Shown here: one piece after another, positions 1 to 5,401 of the stretch | Layout: the number at the start of each line of letters is the position of its first letter | Numbering within the stretch: the first letter of the stretch is position 1 | Translations under genes and position numbers: made by a program | NCBI GenBank assembly: GCA_964605155.1 | Contig: CAZSAK010000032.1 | Span: 1 to 19,586 of the forward strand | Direction: 5' to 3' | DNA from: CAZSAK01 sp964605155 | Lineage (GTDB): Bacteria > Pseudomonadota > Gammaproteobacteria > SZUA-140 | Length of the DNA stretch: 19,586 nt | Notes under the pieces: model-generated | Database searches by the model: none | Told to the model about the DNA's origin: nothing | What the model saw: the letters and a program-made list of their open reading frames with translations, nothing else

Positions 1-279
1 CAACAACCAATATCTATTACGTGCCAGATACGAGTTTTCACACAGCCTCGGCCAATAGCGGACCTTCGTTAAAACCAATCAAATAACTATATAAGTAAAA
101 ACTGTGTTCTGACCCCACTTATTTATTTTTATAGCGTCACGTCCTAAATTTCCTAAAACCGTTTTGGTCGAGCGCTGACTACTCGCCTCGGCCAGGAACA
201 GACGTTAGCGACATGAATAAATGGTACTAACCTCTAAAGTTAACATATTGATGGTGGTAGTATTCCAAATATAAATAGA
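1..279. other. Non-coding segment with degenerate repeat fragments
   Basis: I see no credible gene here. The 10-mer GCCTCGGCCA occurs twice (45-54 and 185-194). Each copy is followed by a related GAC-containing tail (to about 66 and 206), so the segment holds two diverged copies of a roughly 22-bp repeat. A third, weaker relative lies at 1469-1495 on the other side of the neighbouring gene. At 111-121 the text CTGTGTTCTGACCCCACTT resembles from memory the GGGGTCAGA-type sequence often found around REP/RAYT elements, but no transposase is present. The segment reads like decayed mobile-repeat debris. Confidence 0.4.
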
Positions 280-1323
280 TTATGAGCTGGGATAAGAATT
301 TACTTCAAGCCGACCATCAGGATGAATTTCAAAAAACGCAGTTTGTCCATGTTTGCTGAATGCGAAACCAGCACTGCCAACACCAGATTTTAATATATGA
401 CCTTGTATAAATTGCTCGCCTGGTGAATCGCCAAAAGTAATGTCAGTTATTGCCCACCCATTCGCTACTACGGTTGGCATTTCCCAAATAAGCTGTTCAG
501 AGTCGGCAGGCATCAGATAGCACACAGGATAACGAAGATCTATGGGATCGCCATCTATAGGTGTGCTTTGCATACATGTTGGCTCACTTTTGAGATATTC
601 ATTATCTTCAGAAGACACGGTAGAACTCGGGACCTTAAATTGATTCTGTGGTCGTGGCACTACTTGAACAAGAAGATTTTTTCCTACCCGATCATCTTTT
701 TCTGCAACAGCTCGGATACACCGAGCAATGATACGCGCAAGCTCTTCTGGAGTATAATTCTTCCTTTGCGCATGCCTTAAAGATTTACATAACAGATTGA
801 ATTGATCATGTGGAACAGGTGCTCCGATTGGAGTAGGAATAAATATTGCCATTCCATTTACCAATCCACGGTCTGTAACGTAAAATGAGTCTGACGCTTC
901 ATGACTCCATTTCCCATCGTCATCTACCGCGTTTGTTATGAGTATCTGACATGGTTCTACTTGGTATTCTGTTCCTGGTGGTTTCCCACGCATCTCAGCA
1001 GGTGTCATCCAACCGATACCAATAATTGCAAGGCGTTTATCCTTATTTGTGATTGGCTGATAATTAACAGTGTCTACTAATTTTTGTGCCACCACTTCAA
1101 ACAAAGCCTGAGGATAACGGATATCCGCAATGACATTTGCTAACCATATATCTGTTCGTACACCATCTATTTCCGCAAGTCCACTATAAGAGTATGCCAC
1201 AGTTCCCTGCACTAAAACTCCCTTGTTTCTATGATCATCTATGACTTCTGAGCCTCTCATAATTCGGCGATCTGAGACTTGAATTGCATAATCCCGTGTT
1301 AGACAACCAAGAACAAGTGTCAT
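280..1323 (-). CDS. Proteasome/HslV-like Ntn-hydrolase family protein with C-terminal extension
   Basis: This 347-residue protein is not one I know by name. With Met1 removed the chain begins Thr-Leu-Val, and the framework residues of T1-type proteases sit at canonical positions: Thr1, Asp17, Arg19, Lys33 and Gly47, the last in an SGLAEIDG segment that resembles the proteasome SGxxAD strand. Near residues 209-215 a DDRVGK segment matches the proteasome D166-x-x-S169-G170 element, except that Ser169 is Val. No clear Ser129 SGSG motif is seen. The Ntn-like core spans about 1-225. The remaining 120 residues are extra compared with HslV (about 175 aa) or Anbu (about 240 aa). An AAGGAG Shine-Dalgarno lies 7-8 nt before the ATG and fixes the start, leaving Thr as residue 2, where methionine aminopeptidase can expose it. 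No HslU, Anbu-operon or ATPase partner is adjacent. The fold is inferred; protease activity is not shown. Confidence 0.7.
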   Translation of the reverse strand: MTLVLGCLTRDYAIQVSDRRIMRGSEVIDDHRNKGVLVQGTVAYSYSGLAEIDGVRTDIWLANVIADIRYPQALFEVVAQKLVDTVNYQPITNKDKRLAIIGIGWMTPAEMRGKPPGTEYQVEPCQILITNAVDDDGKWSHEASDSFYVTDRGLVNGMAIFIPTPIGAPVPHDQFNLLCKSLRHAQRKNYTPEELARIIARCIRAVAEKDDRVGKNLLVQVVPRPQNQFKVPSSTVSSEDNEYLKSEPTCMQSTPIDGDPIDLRYPVCYLMPADSEQLIWEMPTVVANGWAITDITFGDSPGEQFIQGHILKSGVGSAGFAFSKHGQTAFFEIHPDGRLEVNSYPSS

Positions 1324-1468
1324 TATTTACTCCTTCATTTTACGACACAATTATCTAACATCAATGGTATGATACCTGAGATCAAAACAATAGAATCATA
1401 CTTAATCGATTCTCAACAGGATATATAAGTTTTATAAAAATACAGATACGCGATATGCGACAAATGGC

Positions 1469-1495
1469 TGCTTCGGGTCGATACGAGACCTTGCG
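1469..1495. repeat. Degenerate dispersed repeat, copy upstream of the Ntn-like gene
   Basis: The core CTTCGGGTCGATACGAGACC followed by TTGCG resembles the two copies near 45-66 and 185-206: a CTCGG-type start, a short variable part, then GAC and TT. The copies are too diverged to be sure of common origin, but they bracket the Ntn-hydrolase-like gene on both sides. Confidence 0.3.
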
Positions 1496-1535
1496 ATGAA
1501 ACTCACTATTTTGTCAGCAACCAAATAACGCAAAT

Positions 1536-2183
1536 TTAATCAGCTCCATCATTGGTCTTGCCTTTTCTCCATACACTTGCCAGCCATGGCTGTTGTTCAA
1601 TGGGGACGCCCGCCGGACGGTAATAATGTGTCAGCTCAACAAAGCCTGCAGCAACCATGTAACTTCGCCAGGTGTCGAGGTCATAATAGGCGCCATATCG
1701 TCCTCGATTCCAGCCTTCCTCATTATTACCGCGGGGATTTGAACTGAATAATACACCGTCTGGTTTCAGCGCAGCGTGGAATACCTGCAACACTCTGGGC
1801 AATTCCTGACTTGGCAAGTGAAACAAGGAGGCATTGGCAAAAACGCCGTCAAAGTGATTGACCGGGAGATCGGGGTTAAAAAAATCCTGTAGCCAGACAT
1901 CGCAGCCGCTGTAGGACCGCGCCATCTCAACAAATCGCGGAGCACCTTCCAAACCCACCGCAATATGGCCACGCTCTTTAAATGTCTTGAGATCACGGCC
2001 AGGCCCACAGCCAACATCCAGAATCGTAAAGGGCAAATTCCCTTTAATGTGCTGCAACAAAGCCGTGATGTTCTGCTCAACATCGTGATCAACAGTACCT
2101 GTAAAGAAATCTTCGGCCTTTTGATTATAGTGATACAGTGTTTTGGCGGAGATGTCTTTGATATCTAGCGGGGTAAGCTTCAT
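1536..2183 (-). CDS. Class I SAM-dependent methyltransferase
   Basis: The product is a cytoplasmic Rossmann-fold methyltransferase of about 215 aa. The glycine-rich SAM-binding motif I, LDVGCGPGRD, is near residue 57. It is followed by a motif with an acidic residue after strand 2 (GLEG), the FDGVFANASLFHL segment (motif IV and following helix), and LKPDGVLF before the last strands. This is the standard order for the Methyltransf_11/25 families. The substrate cannot be told from the sequence. I chose the ATG at 2183 (MKLTPLDIKD); an in-frame TTG at 2213 would add ten residues, and neither has a convincing Shine-Dalgarno. The gene is on the same strand as the Ntn-like gene but 212 bp away, so co-transcription is uncertain. 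Confidence 0.85.
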   Translation of the reverse strand: MKLTPLDIKDISAKTLYHYNQKAEDFFTGTVDHDVEQNITALLQHIKGNLPFTILDVGCGPGRDLKTFKERGHIAVGLEGAPRFVEMARSYSGCDVWLQDFFNPDLPVNHFDGVFANASLFHLPSQELPRVLQVFHAALKPDGVLFSSNPRGNNEEGWNRGRYGAYYDLDTWRSYMVAAGFVELTHYYRPAGVPIEQQPWLASVWRKGKTNDGAD

Positions 2184-2288
2184 AACACAGGTTATTGTAC
2201 TGGCAATACCCAAATTTGGGACGGAGGCTCACGGTTATTGCTTTGTCAGAGCCCCTTACCCAGGGTCAGTGCTAATTTACCATTGGCC
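2184..2288. other. Unassigned intergenic segment left of the tRNA-linked repeat
   Basis: No gene, promoter of good quality or RNA was found. Similarity to the second repeat copy stops sharply at about 2284-2288, immediately outside the hairpin arm, so this segment marks the unduplicated left boundary. Confidence 0.4.
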
Positions 2289-2364
2289 GAAAGCGAACCT
2301 CGAAAAAGCCGTGTAGAGATTCTTCCGGCTTTTGCCCAATATTCGGGATATTCGGTTCGCTTTC
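2289..2364. ncRNA. 76-nt nested hairpin, copy 1 (possible terminator or structured repeat)
   Basis: The outer arms are GAAAGCGAACC (2289-2299) and GGTTCGCTTTC (2354-2364), a perfect 11-bp inverted repeat. Inside is a second perfect 8-bp stem, AAAAGCCG (2304-2311) with CGGCTTTT (2326-2333). On the minus strand the inner stem is followed by a T, giving a terminator-like end downstream of the tRNA-like remnant. The inner loop AAGAATCTCTAC (minus strand) is identical in copy 2. Whether this acts as RNA, terminator or DNA element is not known. Confidence 0.5.
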
Positions 2365-2497
2365 CTAGGCGATATACGCTTATCTATGTGGAATATCTCT
2401 TTGTTTTTTCGTTATAAATTGAAAATTCTTTAGAGACTGGTATCAAAGACCAGACTCAATGGCGGGTATGAAGACTTTCGAACTCGCGGTACGGTTT
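2289..2497 (-). repeat. Left direct repeat: decayed tRNA-Ser 3' end plus downstream flank
   Basis: This segment aligns without gaps to 3891-4099 at a constant offset of 1602 bp. By hand count about 150 of 209 positions are identical (roughly 72%). Identity is highest in the hairpin (2289-2364, 61/76) and in the 45 bp around the tRNA 3' end, and lowest at 2365-2393. On the minus strand the order is tRNA 3' part, 100-bp spacer, hairpin, as in the intact copy. Divergence shows the duplication is old, or that the two copies arrived from different sources. Confidence 0.85.
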
Positions 2498-2500
2498 TAG
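2460..2500 (-). pseudogene. tRNA-Ser 3'-end remnant
   Basis: Read on the minus strand, this piece ends in GCCA and contains GTACCG-C-GAGTTCGAA, corresponding to the variable-arm base, T loop and CCA end of the intact tRNA-Ser(GGA) at 4062-4151. About 28 of the last 38 positions match. The T stem and acceptor stem no longer pair, and similarity disappears upstream of about 2497, where the anticodon half should be. It cannot fold as a working tRNA. It is either a decayed gene copy or the displaced 3' fragment left by integration at a tRNA gene. Confidence 0.7.
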
Positions 2501-2649
2501 ATCTGTAACGCCGCGAGTGTACGGGTGAAATCCAGGAAGGCCTAGAACAAGAGACACTTCTTCCCTCACCTCTGAGATTAATCCGGTGACTGATAAGGAA
2601 TCGGTGGGCAATAAGGAATAAGCACGTAAGAGTTGGAGGCATCCATTGG
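2498..2649. other. Unassigned segment between the tRNA remnant and the Fur-controlled promoter
   Basis: No gene is supported; the small open frames on the minus strand here are read through the tRNA-like remnant. The 8-bp inverted repeat ACTCGCGG (2482-2489) / CCGCGAGT (2511-2518) spans the left edge with a 21-nt loop. Otherwise I see nothing I can assign. Confidence 0.4.
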
Positions 2650-2677
2650 TTGACATGTTAATAATAATCATTATCAT
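2650..2677 (+). promoter_or_regulatory. Sigma70 promoter of the cupredoxin gene
   Basis: The -35 element TTGACA (2650-2655) is a perfect consensus match. A 16-bp spacer separates it from the -10 element TATCAT (2672-2677, 5/6). Transcription would start near 2684, so the ATG at 2690 is almost at the 5' end and the ATG at 2708 is the better translation start. Confidence 0.75.
2657..2675. promoter_or_regulatory. Fur box overlapping spacer and -10
   Basis: The 19 bases here match the classical Fur consensus GATAATGATAATCATTATC at 17 positions. The inner 7-1-7 form TAATAAT-C-ATTATCA (2662-2676) differs from a perfect palindrome at one base. The site covers the promoter spacer and the start of the -10, the usual place for repression by Fe2+-Fur. 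Iron repression of the downstream pair is therefore the expected behaviour, as an inference. Confidence 0.8.
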
Positions 2678-2707
2678 TCGTATTATTATATGGCTATGAG
2701 GTTAATA

Positions 2708-3025
2708 ATGAAATACCTGTCTATGTTTTACATGTTGTTTCCACTTACCCTCTCAGCGGCAGAAGGAGAATTCACCATTACGATAAAGGACCATCGTTTT
2801 GAACCCTCCAAAATTCATGTGCCGGCACATCAGAAAGTCAAACTGGTAATCAGCAATCTGGATGCGACACCGGAGGAGTTTGAGAGCCATGACCTGAACC
2901 GGGAAAAGATTATCACCGGTGCCGGCAAGACGACTATTTACATTGGACCGTTGAAGCCGGGGCAGTATACCTTCGTGGGAGAGTTTCATATGGATACTGC
3001 GCAGGGTACGGTGATTGCGGAGTAG
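2708..3025 (+). CDS. Periplasmic EfeO-type cupredoxin domain protein
   Basis: The 105-aa product has a cleavable signal peptide (MKYLSMFYMLFPLTLSAA) and then a single small cupredoxin domain of the Cupredoxin_1/EfeO-like kind, so it should be periplasmic. It carries the family signatures EFESHDLN (about 57-64), IGPLKPGQY (about 79-87) and GEFHMD (about 91-96). The usual type I copper Cys before the His is absent (Glu in GEFH), as in the iron-associated subgroup often found beside FTR1 permeases. The GAGG Shine-Dalgarno at 2698-2701 supports the ATG at 2708 over the in-frame ATGs at 2690 and 2696. It is controlled by the Fur box just upstream and is followed after 54 bp by a beta-barrel gene. 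A role in binding or oxidising iron (or copper) is inferred. No FTR1 gene lies in the window. Confidence 0.8.
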   Translation: MKYLSMFYMLFPLTLSAAEGEFTITIKDHRFEPSKIHVPAHQKVKLVISNLDATPEEFESHDLNREKIITGAGKTTIYIGPLKPGQYTFVGEFHMDTAQGTVIAE

Positions 3026-3079
3026 TACACTTGTCAGGTGCAGCCGATCATTGACACTGAAAGGGAGATCCATATAAAG

Positions 3080-3814
3080 ATGAAATTTTATACGCTCTTC
3101 GGAGTCGTAGGTATCCTGTTTGTTCCGCTGATAGCAAATGCCGGACCGTCGGACTATGTTTTCACTCCCCAGGTGATCAAAGGCGAGCGGGAAATCGATT
3201 TCAAAATGGGTACGGAGAAATCGGGTCGCAGGCCAAGCGATTCTGCCGCCAGTCTGGGTATCGGATATGGCGTGAATGAAAGATGGTTTACCGAAATATA
3301 TGCCAAATACAAACACGGAGATGGCGAGGGGACTCACTACGATGCCGTGGAATGGGAAAACAAATTCCAGTTAACGGAAATGGGTCGGTATCCGGTGGAT
3401 TTGGGGCTGGTCCTCGAAATCGAACGACCCAAGGAGCATGATGAAGGATGGGAGGTCAAATGGGGCCCACTATTTCAGTTCCAGGCGGGCAAGACACAAC
3501 TCAATACCAATATCCTGTTCGAACGTAATTACGACAGCGAAGTGAGGAGCGAAACAGAGCTGCTCTATCAATGGCAGGCGAAATATCTGTGGATTTCATC
3601 GCTTGATTTTGGTTTACAGGGTTTTGGCGAAGTCGGTAAATGGAATAACTGGGAAGCCACAAACAGACAATCACACCGAATGGGACCGGCTATATTCGGT
3701 GAACATTCACTGGGTGGCCGTCGAGAAATAGAATACAACGCCGCCTGGCTGTTCGGAGTATCCAATGCGGCACCTGATAACAACTTCCGTTTACAAATAG
3801 AATACGAGTTCTAA
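3080..3814 (+). CDS. Predicted outer-membrane beta-barrel protein
   Basis: The 244-aa product starts with a signal peptide (MKFYTLFGVVGILFVPLIANA). The rest is made of alternating amphipathic strands rich in Tyr, Trp and Phe, ending in LQIEYEF; a C-terminal Phe is the BAM recognition signature of outer-membrane barrels. Its length suits a 10-12-strand barrel. No exact family is recognised. I chose the ATG at 3080; the in-frame GTG at 3038 would place 14 hydrophilic residues before the signal peptide. An AGGGAG lies about 12 nt upstream, a little far. It lies 54 bp after the cupredoxin gene with no promoter of its own seen, so both probably form one Fur-regulated unit. A passive porin or receptor for the same metal is a reasonable but unproven reading. 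Confidence 0.75.
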   Translation: MKFYTLFGVVGILFVPLIANAGPSDYVFTPQVIKGEREIDFKMGTEKSGRRPSDSAASLGIGYGVNERWFTEIYAKYKHGDGEGTHYDAVEWENKFQLTEMGRYPVDLGLVLEIERPKEHDEGWEVKWGPLFQFQAGKTQLNTNILFERNYDSEVRSETELLYQWQAKYLWISSLDFGLQGFGEVGKWNNWEATNRQSHRMGPAIFGEHSLGGRREIEYNAAWLFGVSNAAPDNNFRLQIEYEF

Positions 3815-3890
3815 ATATTAGGTAATTTATCAGTAACCAACCGTTTCGATTTACAGGCAACTAAAAAATACTCCATGCCTGCTCATGGTC

Positions 3891-4151
<261 letters not shown>

Positions 4152-4269
4152 CTGGATCATTTACACTGAAGATGATACCGACAACTATTTGAATACTTCC
4201 CGGCAACTCAAGATGATAGCCGCTTTATACAGTGATGCGGATCATCGACACAAGAAATTATATCCCGTA

Positions 4270-4884
4270 TTACTGGATTATGCCGCGGGTCTTGAGCAGT
4301 TCGATGACCGCACTGGTACACTCTTCCAGTGTTTGCGTGGCAGTGTTCACGGTTAACTCGGGGTTGTCGGGCGCCTCGTAGGGAGATGATATACCGGTAA
4401 ATTCAGGGATATCGCCCGCCCTGGCCTTCTTGTACAATCCCTTCACATCACGTTCCTCGCATACATCCAGCGGGCAATCACATAAGATCTCCAGAAAATC
4501 ACCGTGCGGCAACAAGTTTCTTACCACATTACGGTCCGCCTTAAACGGTGATATAAACGCAGTCTCCACAATAATCCCGGCTTCTGTCAGCAACTTGGCA
4601 ACCTCTCCGATACGGCGGATATTTTCCGTTCTGTCTTGCGCGGAAAATCCCAGGTCAGAACACAAACCATGGCGGACATTGTCGCCGTCGAGGACGAAGG
4701 TTCGGCATTTCATGTTATAGAGGCGCTCCTCTACGGCATGTGCGAGAGTTGATTTTCCCGATCCGGAAAGTCCCGTAAACCACAGTACAGCGCTTTTATG
4801 ACCATTTATCTGATGTCGATGGTCACGTGTAATGGTCGCGTGATGCCATACAACATTGGTGCTTTTCTTTTGATTTCCGCCCAT
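4270..4884 (-). CDS. cysC: Adenylyl-sulfate (APS) kinase
   Basis: The 204-aa enzyme phosphorylates adenylyl-sulfate with ATP to make PAPS in assimilatory sulfate activation, in the cytoplasm. It has the P-loop GLSGSGKST (about 39-47), the DGDNVRHGL motif (about 66-74) that binds APS, the FISPF and ERDVKGLYKKAR segments, and the GDIPEFTGISSPYEAP region near the end. Length and motif order are those of monofunctional CysC. An AAGGG lies about 10 nt before the ATG. A TATAAT at 4947-4952 (minus strand) could be its -10, though no good -35 is seen. No cysDN, cysH or sulfotransferase is nearby, so the end use of PAPS is not shown by context. It sits between two tRNA-Ser genes on the same strand. 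Confidence 0.95.
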   Translation of the reverse strand: MGGNQKKSTNVVWHHATITRDHRHQINGHKSAVLWFTGLSGSGKSTLAHAVEERLYNMKCRTFVLDGDNVRHGLCSDLGFSAQDRTENIRRIGEVAKLLTEAGIIVETAFISPFKADRNVVRNLLPHGDFLEILCDCPLDVCEERDVKGLYKKARAGDIPEFTGISSPYEAPDNPELTVNTATQTLEECTSAVIELLKTRGIIQ

Positions 4885-4946
4885 CTAGTTTGCCCTTTTC
4901 ACAATTAGAAATCCTCGTGCCCTTTACACCACACCTTTTGGACAAC

Positions 4947-4952
4947 ATTATA
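4947..4952 (-). promoter_or_regulatory. Possible -10 element upstream of cysC
   Basis: The minus strand reads TATAAT here, about 63 nt before the cysC start. No recognisable -35 is found at 16-18 bp, so this may only be the AT-rich background of the 4885-5183 gap, in which I see no gene. Confidence 0.25.
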
Positions 4953-5148
4953 TTTTTATAAAATTATCAATGAGTTAATGTAATCTGGAAATTGACTTCT
5001 GGAATTTATTTAATCTTTATAAATCAACTAGTTATTTTTTTCGATCCGCAATCTCCTTACTGATATTATACTCTATTATTTCAATGACTTATTACCATAC
5101 ATTAGAGCGCATCCATAAAAATCACTGCCAGGTCCACACTCACTATAG

Positions 5149-5176
5149 TATAATGTGAACTGGATCACACATTATA
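5149..5176. promoter_or_regulatory. CRP-like palindrome between cysC and tRNA-Ser(CGA)
   Basis: The core TGTGA (5154-5158), six bases, TCACA (5165-5169) is an exact match to the CRP/Vfr half-sites. It is embedded in a second, slightly offset perfect inverted repeat, TATAATGTG (5149-5157) with CACATTATA (5168-5176). It begins 8 bp past the CCA end of tRNA-Ser(CGA) and about 265 bp before cysC. It could bind a CRP/FNR-family regulator or form an AT-rich hairpin after the tRNA. The target gene is unclear. Confidence 0.45.
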
Positions 5177-5183
5177 TGATGCA

Positions 5184-5276
5184 TGGCGGAGAGGGTGGGA
5201 TTCGAACCCACGTGGGGCGATTAAACCCCCAGCCGATTTCGAGTCGGTGCCGGTATGACCACTTCGGTACCTCTCC
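5184..5276 (-). tRNA. tRNA-Ser (anticodon CGA)
   Basis: A complete 93-nt class II tRNA lies on the minus strand. It has a GGAGAGG/CCTCTCC acceptor stem, discriminator G, encoded CCA, a GGTTCGAATCC T arm, a GC-rich long variable arm, and anticodon loop CTCGAAA giving CGA (reads UCG). A TATAGT at 5290-5295 (minus strand) is placed to be its -10. It shares the acceptor stem of the nearby tRNA-Ser(GGA) but its downstream flank is unrelated to the 209-bp repeats. Confidence 0.95.
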
Positions 5277-5327
5277 GGATATAAACATAACTATAACTGG
5301 CCAGAAAAAAAGATAACAGGTGTACGG

Positions 5328-5350
5328 TGACGCGAGAAATTCTCACGTCA
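5328..5350. promoter_or_regulatory. 23-bp near-perfect palindrome upstream of mltF
   Basis: TGACGCGAGAA (5328-5338) and TTCTCACGTCA (5340-5350) are reverse complements except for one base, with a single A at the centre. It lies about 52 bp before mltF and upstream of the divergent tRNA-Ser(CGA). The compact symmetry is typical of an operator for a dimeric repressor. I do not recognise the regulator. Confidence 0.4.
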
Positions 5351-5401
5351 TCCATAAAAATCATTGTACATCAAACCCCAACAATCAGCTGTTAAAATGA
5401 T

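Noticed and set aside
111..135. RAYT transposase element
   Set aside because: Only a short GGGGTCAGA-like text on the minus strand is seen; no transposase gene or paired repeat.
280..1323. Ordinary HslV or Anbu
   Set aside because: Length, the extra C-terminal region and the lack of hslU or Anbu-operon partners do not fit either.
2430..2677. Two small overlapping minus-strand open frames
   Set aside because: They run through the tRNA-Ser remnant; the REFESL-type peptide is the usual false translation of a T arm.
2753..3337. 194-codon minus-strand open frame
   Set aside because: It lies antisense to the cupredoxin and beta-barrel genes, which have signal peptides, a promoter and family motifs; no domain is seen in the antisense frame.
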